Positions 40,016 to 47,268 of a stretch of DNA of 64,000 nt are shown here, in pieces. Positions within the stretch are counted from its first letter, which is position 1; each line of letters begins with the position of its first letter. The notes below the pieces were generated by a model. That model did not search any database. It was not told the origin of the DNA and saw only the letters and a list, made by a program, of their open reading frames with translations. This stretch comes from Prosthecobacter sp. (GTDB taxonomy: Bacteria > Verrucomicrobiota > Verrucomicrobiia > Verrucomicrobiales > Verrucomicrobiaceae): positions 1-64,000 of the forward strand of contig NZ_JACSRD010000123.1 of assembly GCF_014879935.1 (NCBI RefSeq), read 5' to 3'. The translations under genes and the position numbers were made by a program.

Positions 40016-42334
40016 TCACTTCGCCGGCAGCACCTGCACGGCATCGAGGTGGACGTTTCCTTTGGCACCTTCGGTGCGGAAGATGACGGCGGCTTCCTCA
40101 CCGGCGGTGAAACTGAACACGCCGAGGCTGTGGGCACCTTGGGGGAGAGCGGGCTTCTTCGTCTGATCGACGCTGACGGTCTTTTCGCCTTCGCTGCTCA
40201 GGACCGTCACCGGCACGCTCTTGCCACGATTTTCATGCGGCTGGAAGAAAATGCGCACCTCGTAGCTGCCACTCTGCTTCACGCTGAACGCGAAACGAGC
40301 GCTGGCCCCCTTCTCGCTGCCGTAACTGTAGTATTCGCCCACAAAAGGCTTCAATCCTTCCCCGTGCGCCCACTTGCCGTTCAACTCGGCTTCCTTGTCA
40401 TCAATGACAATGCCTTCGAGTTTCTTCGGATCGATGCTGTCCATGGCCACTTCAGGCAGCTTTTTTGCATTCGCCGGCAGGTAGAGACTGCCTTCGAGCG
40501 TGTCACGACGCATCGCGCCGGGCTGGCTCATGAGTTCCTTCAAGATGTCGAGGTATTGCTCATACACACCGCGCGGCGTGGTGTGATGGCGCACGCAGAT
40601 CCAGGCTGCTTTACCGACGACTTCGCCCATCATGCCGCAGGTGCGCATGACGCGGGTGGATCCCAGCGCGTGGCGTTCGACGCTGATGGTCCGGCCGGCC
40701 ATGAAGAGGTTGCCGATGTCTTTGCTGTAGAAGCAGCGGTAGGGCACCGGGTAGCCGTTCTTGCGGTCGGTGTGCTTGCCGAACTCGGCGCGGCTGATGA
40801 AGGGATTGGTGGGGAATTTGGCCATGTACTGCTCTTTCGGATAATGCAGGTCCTGGTCCCAGGTGGTGGGCACGCAGCCATCGGGATGGATGATGCCTTT
40901 GACCATGTCCTCGCCATTCAAGACCAGATCACCGACGATACGGCGGCTTTCACGAGGTCCGCCGATGTAGGCGAGCCAGCTAAGGTCATAAGTGCCGTAT
41001 TTTTCGGCCTTCAGCGTTTTCAGCGCGGAGACAGCGCCATAAACGGCGCGGAAGTTGTGATCGCGGATGAGTTCGAGGTCGTTGATGGGATGTTTGTCGA
41101 AACCGCTCTCCCAGAACCACTCGCCATGCACGTAGAGCTCGGGATTCGCCACCGGTGTGTAGCCGAGGTCATAACCAGCCTGGTTCGCGGCATTCTTTTT
41201 GCCGACGGGGGCGAGTTCACGCGGCTCGGGAAAGTCTTCCAGCTCCAAAGGCAGCGCCCAGGGCGTCTGCGGCCACGACACGGGCTTTTGCAGGTTCTTC
41301 ATGACCCACATGTTGCTCATGCCCATGCGGCCTTTCTCCTCCATCATAAACTCCGCGCCAGCCAGCGCACCCACGCTGCCGTGGCCGGTGCAATCGACGA
41401 AGAACCTGCCGACGAAGCGGGTTTCCTTGCCGCTCTTGGTGTCGAGACCGGTGACGCTGCGGATGTTTTTGCCGTCCTTGCCCATCTCGACGCCATAGAC
41501 ATGCGTGTTGAGGAAGAGGTCGATGGTCTTCTCCGCCTTCACTGTGTCCTCCTTGAGCTTGTCATTGAACTCCTGCGGATCGGCCGCGGGGCTGTTGCTG
41601 GCGCGGTCGGCGAATTCTTCAATGATCTCACCCAGATGCGGATACAGGCCGCGACGTGTGCCGCCCATGGCCCAGACCTGGATTTCGCTGGAGCCATTGC
41701 CGCCGAGCACCGGGCGGTTTTGGATGAAGGCCACCTTCAAACCCTGACGCGCACCGGAAATGGCCGCGCCCATGCCCGAGTAGCCACCACCGACGACGAC
41801 GAGATCGTATTCACTCGTCTCAGGAGCCTTCTCCGGCAGACCGAGCATCTTTTTGCGCATGCTGACGTCCGGCGTGAAGCTGGTGTCGTCGCTCAGCACG
41901 ATGGCATCGACGCGACCATCGAAACCGGTGAGGTCTTTGAGCGTGATCTTGGCCTTGCCGCCAATTTTGACCGGTCCCGCCTTCTCCCACTGCCAATCCT
42001 TGCCCGTGGCACCGAATTCGTGCTTCAGGGTCTCGCCATTCACGGCAATCTGAAAACGTCCCGGAGCACCTGGAGCATCCCACGGGCCGACCCAGTTCTT
42101 CGTGCGGGCCCAGAGCGTGTATTCGCCCGCGGGCACTTCGACCTCGGTCTCGGCGTCTTTGACGACCTTGCCCATGCCGTGCGCCATAAGGTAGGGCGAG
42201 CCCATGATGTCGATGAACTGCGTTTCGAGCACCCAGCCGCCTGGATTGGCGAAGGATTCGGCTTCGATCCACTTGGGCTGCGCATGCGCGACCGAGACGA
42301 GAGCAACAAGTGAGGCAAACAGGGTGGTTTTCAT
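40016..42334 (-). CDS. Secreted FAD-dependent oxidoreductase (FAD_oxidored family)
   Basis: A 772-residue exported flavoprotein. I start it at 42334 because this gives a signal peptide (MKTTLFASLVALVSVAHA). Residues about 20-150 form a beta-sandwich, carbohydrate-binding-like domain (WIEAESF ... LWARTKNWVGPW). The flavin domain follows with the dinucleotide motif VVVGGGYSGMGAA near 177-190 and VFCT-type closing segments (FFVDCTGHGSVGALAGAEF, IGNLFMAGRTISVERHALGSTRVMRT) as in PF12831 proteins. A second beta-sandwich closes the chain. Planctomycete and verrucomicrobial relatives sit in polysaccharide-degradation loci; the substrate is unknown. It is divergent from a LacI regulator with an operator in the 69-bp gap. 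Confidence 0.88.
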   Translation of the reverse strand: MKTTLFASLVALVSVAHAQPKWIEAESFANPGGWVLETQFIDIMGSPYLMAHGMGKVVKDAETEVEVPAGEYTLWARTKNWVGPWDAPGAPGRFQIAVNGETLKHEFGATGKDWQWEKAGPVKIGGKAKITLKDLTGFDGRVDAIVLSDDTSFTPDVSMRKKMLGLPEKAPETSEYDLVVVGGGYSGMGAAISGARQGLKVAFIQNRPVLGGNGSSEIQVWAMGGTRRGLYPHLGEIIEEFADRASNSPAADPQEFNDKLKEDTVKAEKTIDLFLNTHVYGVEMGKDGKNIRSVTGLDTKSGKETRFVGRFFVDCTGHGSVGALAGAEFMMEEKGRMGMSNMWVMKNLQKPVSWPQTPWALPLELEDFPEPRELAPVGKKNAANQAGYDLGYTPVANPELYVHGEWFWESGFDKHPINDLELIRDHNFRAVYGAVSALKTLKAEKYGTYDLSWLAYIGGPRESRRIVGDLVLNGEDMVKGIIHPDGCVPTTWDQDLHYPKEQYMAKFPTNPFISRAEFGKHTDRKNGYPVPYRCFYSKDIGNLFMAGRTISVERHALGSTRVMRTCGMMGEVVGKAAWICVRHHTTPRGVYEQYLDILKELMSQPGAMRRDTLEGSLYLPANAKKLPEVAMDSIDPKKLEGIVIDDKEAELNGKWAHGEGLKPFVGEYYSYGSEKGASARFAFSVKQSGSYEVRIFFQPHENRGKSVPVTVLSSEGEKTVSVDQTKKPALPQGAHSLGVFSFTAGEEAAVIFRTEGAKGNVHLDAVQVLPAK

Positions 42335-42386
42335 GGTTGGGGGCTGTTTTAAACGAGAAGATGCCCGGAAAGCAATCACGGGTTAT

Positions 42387-42401
42387 CTGTTACGGTAACA
42401 G
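42387..42401. promoter_or_regulatory. LacI-type operator, perfect palindrome
   Basis: CTGTTAC-G-GTAACAG is exactly symmetric around one central base. It ends 2 bp before the LacI gene's ATG and lies 52 bp upstream of the oxidoreductase start. The core TGTTAC...GTAACA is close to known LacI/GntR-type operators. Position predicts strong autorepression and control of the divergent oxidoreductase. Confidence 0.8.
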
Positions 42402-42403
42402 TC

Positions 42404-43402
42404 ATGCCCGGCCCCACCCTGAACGACATCGCCCGCGAGCTGGGCGTCTCCAAAATGACCGTCTCACGCGCCCTGCGCGGCGGACGTCATGTGGCGGGGG
42501 ATTTGCACGAGAAGATCCTGCGAACCGCGGCTGCGCTTGGCTACCAACCCGACCCGGAGATCGCCAAACTGATGACGCACATGCGTCGGCGGCGCCAAAC
42601 CGCCTCGACGCGCTCGCTCGCGTTCATTTGGGCCGAACGCTCTTCGCAGGAGATCGAGCAATCCTCGTGGTCTCAGCAACTGGTGCTCGGCGCACGTCAG
42701 CAGGCCCAACGGCTGGGCTTTGAGTTGGAGGAGTTCCATCTCGCCGCTCGTGGGATGAGCGGTCGCCGGCTTTCCGGCATTCTGGAGGCTCGTGGCATTC
42801 CCGGTTTCGTCCTTTCGCCGCTCATTTCACGCAGCCGCGGTCATGTGTCGATGCAGTGGGAGAAGTTTTGCAGCGTGGTCATCGGCCTCGGCTATGCACG
42901 ACCGGCTCTGCACCGTGTGCATCATCACCACTACCTCGGCATGATGACCGCCCTGCGCATGCTGCGGAAGCGAGGGGTCAAGCGCATCGGCTTCTACTGC
43001 GGCAGCACCATCAACGAGCGCATGTTCCGCGCGTGGTCCGCCAGTTTTCTGGCGCATCATCCGCTGGCCCGGCCAGGAGGATTGCTGGCACTGCGGAAGA
43101 CGCCCTCTCGCACGGATTTTCTGGGCTGGCTCGACAAGGAGAGGCCCGAAGTCGTGATCGACAGCGGCCATGTGGTGCTTCCGTGGCTGGAATCCCTCCA
43201 GCAGGCACAACGGCCGCGGCATATCACGCTCGCCTGGCGGTCCGATCTCCCAGCAAGCGCCGGAATCGACCAACAAGCCGCCGTTTTGGGTGCGGCAGCG
43301 GTCGATCTGCTCGTGGCCCAGTATCAGCAGAACGAACGCGGTGTTCCGGCCACGCCCAAAATCGTCATGACCGAAGGCGTCTGGCGTCCGGCGCAGGATT
43401 GA
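42404..43402 (+). CDS. LacI-family transcriptional regulator
   Basis: A 332-residue repressor. The N-terminal helix-turn-helix and hinge are canonical: TLNDIARELGVSKMTVSRAL at about 5-24, then AAALGYQPDPEIAKLM. The rest is a periplasmic-binding-protein-like effector domain (FVLSPLISRSR, VVIGLGYARPALHRVHHHHY, RIGFYCGSTINERM) ending at LVAQYQQNERGVP. It is likely an autoregulated repressor of the divergent secreted oxidoreductase, sensing a sugar or sugar-acid product. The start codon sits 2 bp behind the operator, leaving almost no leader and no Shine-Dalgarno sequence, so the mRNA may be near-leaderless. Confidence 0.93.
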   Translation: MPGPTLNDIARELGVSKMTVSRALRGGRHVAGDLHEKILRTAAALGYQPDPEIAKLMTHMRRRRQTASTRSLAFIWAERSSQEIEQSSWSQQLVLGARQQAQRLGFELEEFHLAARGMSGRRLSGILEARGIPGFVLSPLISRSRGHVSMQWEKFCSVVIGLGYARPALHRVHHHHYLGMMTALRMLRKRGVKRIGFYCGSTINERMFRAWSASFLAHHPLARPGGLLALRKTPSRTDFLGWLDKERPEVVIDSGHVVLPWLESLQQAQRPRHITLAWRSDLPASAGIDQQAAVLGAAAVDLLVAQYQQNERGVPATPKIVMTEGVWRPAQD

Positions 43403-43406
43403 GCCG

Positions 43407-43796
43407 TCACGTCACCTTCTTCGAGTTCGTCTCCAGCCAAGCGGCGTAGGCAGACTCGGTCATCTCACCGGCAGCCAGGGCCAGCGTGCGAATGGCGGCG
43501 TCCGCCTCGGTGGCGAAAAACTCGAAGCCGTTTCGCTCAAGAAAACCGGCCCCCATCATGAAACCGGTCCGCATGTTGCCATCCAGGAACGGATGGTTCT
43601 TTACGATGCCCATCGTGTAACTCGCCGCGAGATCGGCCATCGTTGGGTTTCCGTAAGCGAACACGTTCTGGGGCTTTGCCAGAGCTGACTCCAGAAGGGT
43701 CTCGTCACGGAGGCCCAGTGTGCCGCCATGCAGCGCCACCATGAGTTCGTGCAACGCGAGACATTCCTCCCGGGTGAGCCAGTAGGGTTCGTTCAT
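43407..43796 (-). CDS. doc: Doc-type toxin (Fic/DOC family)
   Basis: A 129-residue type II toxin of the death-on-curing family; P1 Doc phosphorylates EF-Tu and halts translation. The Fic/Doc core is HPFLDGNMRT at 68-77, with catalytic His68, Asp72, Asn74 and Arg76. Most Doc proteins have Lys before the Arg (GNKRT); here it is Met75, which might alter activity. The N-terminus WLTREECLALHELMVALHGG and the segment LRDETLLESALAKPQN are standard for the family. Its start overlaps the antitoxin stop by 4 bp (ATGA), so translation is coupled. Confidence 0.9.
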   Translation of the reverse strand: MNEPYWLTREECLALHELMVALHGGTLGLRDETLLESALAKPQNVFAYGNPTMADLAASYTMGIVKNHPFLDGNMRTGFMMGAGFLERNGFEFFATEADAAIRTLALAAGEMTESAYAAWLETNSKKVT

Positions 43797-44014
43797 TTGG
43801 CCAGTTCTCGAAGCGTGTTCCGGTAGCGTTCGGAAAGGCTCTTCATCACGGCCATCGTCTTGGCGAATTCCGACTGGGCTGCGGACACACGGTAGCCATC
43901 AGGAGTTTCCGTCAGTTCGAGAGTATCACCCTCAGTTGCATTAAGGCGTGCCAGCGCCTCCTTCGGTAACACAACGCCGACGGAGTTGCCGATTTTGCGC
44001 AGTTTGAGTTCCAT
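43793..44014 (-). CDS. AbrB/MazE-type antitoxin of the Doc toxin
   Basis: A 73-residue protein. A longer upstream frame exists, but the ATG at 44014 matches the family start (MELKLRKIGNSVGVVLPKEALARLNATEGDTLELTET), a SpoVT/AbrB swapped-hairpin DNA-binding fold. The C-terminal tail (FAKTMAVMKSLSERYRNTLRELAK) is a helix likely to wrap and neutralise Doc. Doc partners are often Phd-type; an AbrB-type partner is also well known. A perfect 14-bp palindrome 20 bp upstream is the expected autoregulatory site. Confidence 0.88.
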   Translation of the reverse strand: MELKLRKIGNSVGVVLPKEALARLNATEGDTLELTETPDGYRVSAAQSEFAKTMAVMKSLSERYRNTLRELAK

Positions 44015-44033
44015 GGGGAGAAGCGTATCCACG

Positions 44034-44047
44034 GATGTTATAACATC
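44034..44047. promoter_or_regulatory. Toxin-antitoxin operator, perfect 14-bp palindrome
   Basis: GATGTTATAACATC is fully self-complementary. It lies 20 bp upstream of the antitoxin start. On the minus strand, TTGATG just overlaps it and TACGCT follows 16 bp later, a plausible promoter that antitoxin binding would block. The divergent DUF1080 gene starts 50 bp to the right and might also be affected. Confidence 0.75.
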
Positions 44048-44097
44048 AAGCACAGCCTTGTCTCGAAGCCTAAACCTGCCACTTTCGGCGTCCCACC

Positions 44098-44733
44098 ATG
44101 AAAAAACTCGCTCTCTTCGCCTCGACCGCCTTTGCCATCGCACTCTCCGCCTTCGCCGCCGACGAATGGGTGTCGTTGTTTGATGGCAAGACGATGACCG
44201 GATGGACGAATCCGTATGACTGGGGGAAGATCGAGGTCGTGAACGGCGAGATCCACCTCACGGGCGACAAGAAGTTCTTCGTGGTCACCGAAAAGCGCTA
44301 CAGCGACTTCATTTTCGAAGGCGACATCCTGCTGCCGGAAGGCCAGGCGAACAGCGGCTTCATGTTCCGCGCCCATGTGGAGAAAAACAAAGTCTTTGGC
44401 TACCAGGCCGAAGTGGACGGCGATGCCAACCGCAAGTGGAGCGGCGGTTTGTATGATGAAGGCCGCCGAATGTGGTTCATCAGCCCGATCAAAGGAAACA
44501 AGGAGAGCGAGGCCGCCTTCCGCGCTCGCGCCGGCGACTGCTTCAATCGCAACGGCTGGAACACCTACCGCATCGAGTGCCGCGGCAAGAGCCTGAAGAT
44601 CTTCGTGAACGGTGTTCTCACCACTGATGTGGACGATGACAAGGACGCCAGCGGCGTGATCGCCATCCAGCATCACGGCGAGAAGGGCCAGACCTACAAG
44701 TTCCGCAATTTGCGCATCCAGGAGCTGAAATAA
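44098..44733 (+). CDS. Secreted DUF1080 (3-keto-disaccharide hydrolase-like) protein
   Basis: A 211-residue protein with signal peptide MKKLALFASTAFAIALSAFAA and a single DUF1080 jelly-roll domain. Typical marks are WVSLFDGKTMTGWTNP at the start, IHLTGDKKFFVVTEKRYSDFIFEGD, ANSGFMFRAHVEKNKVFGYQAEVDG, and the C-terminal GVIAIQHHGEKGQTYKFRNLRIQEL. The family is hugely expanded in Verrucomicrobiota and Planctomycetota; some members cleave 3-keto-glycosides made by Gfo/Idh/MocA oxidoreductases, of which two are encoded nearby. Substrate unknown. It converges on the dacB-type gene with 4 bp between stops. Confidence 0.9.
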   Translation: MKKLALFASTAFAIALSAFAADEWVSLFDGKTMTGWTNPYDWGKIEVVNGEIHLTGDKKFFVVTEKRYSDFIFEGDILLPEGQANSGFMFRAHVEKNKVFGYQAEVDGDANRKWSGGLYDEGRRMWFISPIKGNKESEAAFRARAGDCFNRNGWNTYRIECRGKSLKIFVNGVLTTDVDDDKDASGVIAIQHHGEKGQTYKFRNLRIQELK

Positions 44734-44737
44734 GGCC

Positions 44738-46147
44738 TCACAGCCCCAAGATCGCATCCATCACCTTCTGGCTCAGTTCGGAAACTGCTTTGCCATCGGC
44801 GTAGTGGTTGATCATGAAAGCGAAGCAGAACTCATCGCCCGACTTGGTTTTGGCAAACCCGGTGTAGGTACGCACCCCGGACATCGCGCCGCCTTTCCAG
44901 CGCAGGCCGTCTTTGGAAAGCAGCGAGTCCTTGTAATTCGTGCCTTGCGGGCCGGAACCCGCGAGGAACTGCAAACGTGCGAGATCAAGCGGCCGGATGA
45001 AATCGGCGCGAGCCAGGCCGCAGCCGTCCTCCATGCGCAGGCCGATGAAATCGAGCCCGCGTGTCTTCCAGTGCTCGCGAATCACGACCTCCGGCGCTTT
45101 CCCGGCCTTCACACCCAGCATGCGGAACACACACTCCGTCTCGTGATTGTCGGAGGTGGCATGAATGCTTTTCACGATTTCGAGCAGCGGCGGCGAGTCA
45201 TGTTTCAGCAGTTCATGCCCGGCTTTCGCGGTTCCGCCTGCAGATTCATCGATCTGAATGCCTGCAGCCGCCAGCACCCGGCTGAAATGGTGCACGATGA
45301 AGGCCTCGGGATCAGGGACGGCACCACTGACCTGGAACTTCGCCGCGCCGAGAGGCACCGTGCCGCGCAAGTGAACCTTCGTGGTGCTTTCGCCACCATG
45401 AATGACCACGCCATCTCCAGAACCTTCAGGACCGGTCATCACCTCGTTCTTCCAGGCGATGTCAGGCAACGCTGTGCTGATCCCCAGCAAGTCCGCAGGA
45501 GCACCCACAGCGGCTCCGGCACGAAACACCAGCGTGTAGCGGTTGTGATTGAGGTTCAGACCTGAAACTCCGCTGCCATAGCCGTTCCCGATGTCGCCCC
45601 AGTTCCAAAAGTCGCCGTAAAGACTGCCTGAGAAAAAGGTTGAATCCGCCCTGACCCGTCCGGTGATGCGTCGCAGGCCCCGGCTTTTCAAATCGTCCGC
45701 CCAGGCCTTCAAATCGGCCATTGCCAGCATCGGATCTCCCCCGCCAACGATCACGAGGTCGCCTGCGATGCCCCCGTCCTTCATCGGCACGGTGGATTTG
45801 ACCGTGGTCGTGAAGCGAAAGTCAGGACCGAGCAGCTCCAGCGCCGTCGCTGTCGTCAGCGTCTTGAGGCTGGAGGCTGGGATGAAGGCGGTCTGCGCGT
45901 TGTCTTCCATCACGACTCCCCCCTTCGGATCGATGAGGCAGAAACCCATCGCCGCGCCCGAGAACGCAGGATTCTTGCGAGCCTCGTCCAGCAATGAGAA
46001 AAGGGTCGGAAAACTTGGCTGCGGAGGCTCCACGACCGGAGCCGTCTCATGGATAACGACTGGCGGCAGCGGTTGAGGTTCCTTTCGCAGGACAAGAAGG
46101 GCCGCCAGCGCCGAGGCGAGCAGCAGGATGACGATGTTTTTCACCAT
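44738..46147 (-). CDS. dacB: D-alanyl-D-alanine carboxypeptidase/endopeptidase (PBP4, peptidase S13)
   Basis: A 469-residue periplasmic penicillin-binding protein that trims or cleaves peptidoglycan peptides. The start at 46147 gives an uncleaved or signal-like N-terminal hydrophobic segment (MVKNIVILLLASALAALLVL); a longer upstream frame lacks one. Active-site motifs: SSLK with Ser92 and Lys95, SDN at 332-334, and KGG at 418-420 in place of the usual KTG, a common S13 variant. The long insert between motifs 1 and 2 is typical of PBP4. It is divergent from a VOC gene. Confidence 0.93.
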   Translation of the reverse strand: MVKNIVILLLASALAALLVLRKEPQPLPPVVIHETAPVVEPPQPSFPTLFSLLDEARKNPAFSGAAMGFCLIDPKGGVVMEDNAQTAFIPASSLKTLTTATALELLGPDFRFTTTVKSTVPMKDGGIAGDLVIVGGGDPMLAMADLKAWADDLKSRGLRRITGRVRADSTFFSGSLYGDFWNWGDIGNGYGSGVSGLNLNHNRYTLVFRAGAAVGAPADLLGISTALPDIAWKNEVMTGPEGSGDGVVIHGGESTTKVHLRGTVPLGAAKFQVSGAVPDPEAFIVHHFSRVLAAAGIQIDESAGGTAKAGHELLKHDSPPLLEIVKSIHATSDNHETECVFRMLGVKAGKAPEVVIREHWKTRGLDFIGLRMEDGCGLARADFIRPLDLARLQFLAGSGPQGTNYKDSLLSKDGLRWKGGAMSGVRTYTGFAKTKSGDEFCFAFMINHYADGKAVSELSQKVMDAILGL

Positions 46148-46165
46148 GGTGCCGATGCTAACCCG

Positions 46166-46200
46166 AAACCGCCTCCCGCCAAGCGAGCCGCTTGCGGTTT
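46166..46200. promoter_or_regulatory. Nested inverted repeat in the dacB/VOC divergent promoter
   Basis: Outer arms AAACCGC (46166-46172) and GCGGTTT (46194-46200) enclose inner arms AAGCG (46181-46185) and CGCTT (46189-46193). The site is in the 79-bp gap between divergent starts. It may be an operator; symmetry is the only evidence. Confidence 0.3.
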
Positions 46201-46226
46201 TGCCTCGCGCGGGCAGTTTCAACGCC

Positions 46227-46574
46227 ATGAAGCCCGAAAAAGTGAAGTTCATGCTCATGGCGGTCGATATGAAACGCGCCGTCAGCTTTTACCGCGATGT
46301 GATCGGCCTGGAGGAGGTGTTCGTGAGTGATTTCTGGACCGAACTGCGGCATGGCGACGCAATCATCGCGCTGCACGGCGGTCACGACGGCTCGCGCAAT
46401 CCCACAGGCCTCAGTTTTCAGTATGAGGACGTGCTGACGATGGCTGACAAGATCGCCAGTGCAGGCGCGAAGATTCTGCAATCTCCCCAGCAACGCGAAG
46501 GCGAGCCGATCCTGCTCGGCATTTATCGTGACGCGGAGGGGAACGAGGTGTTCATCACGCAGTATGTCGGGTGA
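46227..46574 (+). CDS. VOC (glyoxalase/bleomycin resistance) superfamily protein
   Basis: A 115-residue single-domain vicinal-oxygen-chelate protein. The ATG at 46227 is chosen because the fold starts at once (VKFMLMAVDMKRAVSFYRDVIGLEEVF). The metal-site pattern is only partly conserved: the closing strand carries YRDAEGNEVFITQ, where a Glu ligand is expected (GNEVF), and an His lies in IIALHGG. The enzyme reaction cannot be predicted; relatives include dioxygenases, isomerases and antibiotic-binding proteins. It stands between dacB and a toxin-antitoxin pair with its own divergent promoter. Confidence 0.85.
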   Translation: MKPEKVKFMLMAVDMKRAVSFYRDVIGLEEVFVSDFWTELRHGDAIIALHGGHDGSRNPTGLSFQYEDVLTMADKIASAGAKILQSPQQREGEPILLGIYRDAEGNEVFITQYVG

Positions 46575-46619
46575 AGCCTGCGGGCTTGCTTCTGCGGCTG
46601 GAACACATAGTTTGAGCCT

Positions 46620-46775
46620 ATGAAAGCCAAGCGCGCCCCAGCCAAAGCAAAGACAGCGCCAGCAGTCGTGACGCGACCTCGGATGACGTGTGCGCTCGCG
46701 GAGAAGCGTGCGGTGGGAGACAGTCGCCTGCCGAAGTTTGACGGGGTGAAGTTCATCCAAAGCTTGAAAAAATGA
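46620..46775 (+). CDS. Small basic protein, probable antitoxin of the PIN toxin
   Basis: A 51-residue frame, easily missed because of its size. It begins MKAKRAPAKAKTAPAVVTRP and ends FDGVKFIQSLKK, with the stop overlapping the PIN gene's start by 4 bp (ATGA). The N-terminal half is rich in Lys, Ala and Pro and probably unstructured. The C-terminus (LPKFDGVKFIQSLKK) resembles the toxin-wrapping peptide of VapB-type partners. There is no obvious DNA-binding motif, unlike usual VapB proteins. The assignment rests on size, coupling and order. Confidence 0.68.
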   Translation: MKAKRAPAKAKTAPAVVTRPRMTCALAEKRAVGDSRLPKFDGVKFIQSLKK

Positions 46776-47209
46776 GGGTCTATGCGGACACTTCGTGGTG
46801 GCTCGCCTACAAATGCCGACGTGACCGCCATCACTTGAAGGCCGTGAGCATTTTCGACCGCATGGACGAACCGGAGTTTATTTGGACCCCGTGGCATCGG
46901 GTGGAGGTCTTTAACCTGCTGCGTCAGGCGGAACGAGCACATCTGGTGAATTCAGGCGATGCCCGCCGGATGATTCGATTGTTGGAGCAGGAAGTCCGGC
47001 TCGGCTACTGGCCGCATGTCGAATTTGAATGGCGGGATGCAGTTCGAACGGCCTGTGAACTCAGTGCTAGTCATGGTCTGAACATGCTCATTCGTGGCAT
47101 GGATTTGTTTCATGTCGCCATTGCCATCGAAACAAGCGTGGACGGATTCCTGAGCTTTGACGCGGACCAAAAGGCTCTCGCAGATCAGGCTGGCCTGACG
47201 GTTCTGTGA
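46772..47209 (+). CDS. PIN-domain toxin, VapC-like ribonuclease
   Basis: A 145-residue PIN-domain protein. The acidic cluster that binds magnesium is present: Asp6 in RVYADTSWW, Glu45 in WHRVEVFN, Asp111 in RGMDLFHVAIA and Asp130 in FLSFDADQKALADQAGL. This is the VapC layout of type II toxins, which cut tRNA or rRNA. Translation is coupled to the 51-residue upstream gene. It is followed within 11 bp by a heptad-repeat array and then thiH. Confidence 0.88.
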   Translation: MRVYADTSWWLAYKCRRDRHHLKAVSIFDRMDEPEFIWTPWHRVEVFNLLRQAERAHLVNSGDARRMIRLLEQEVRLGYWPHVEFEWRDAVRTACELSASHGLNMLIRGMDLFHVAIAIETSVDGFLSFDADQKALADQAGLTVL

Positions 47210-47219
47210 TCTGCGTGGT

Positions 47220-47254
47220 GCATTGAGGATTGCAGACGCCGGATTGCGGATTAT
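47220..47254. repeat. GGATTGC heptad array between the PIN toxin and thiH
   Basis: Five in-phase heptads: GCATTGA, GGATTGC, AGACGCC, GGATTGC, GGATTAT. The array starts 10 bp after the toxin stop and ends 14 bp before the chosen thiH start. A spurious ThiH start (ATT/TTG) would lie within it. Confidence 0.65.
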
Positions 47255-47268
47255 CCAAAGCAGTCCCG

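Noticed and set aside
39485-42313. A 942-residue plus-strand open frame across znuB and the FAD oxidoreductase
   Set aside because: Both strands beneath it carry well-supported genes in other frames; the translation is rich in His, Arg and Gly typical of antisense GC-rich shadows.
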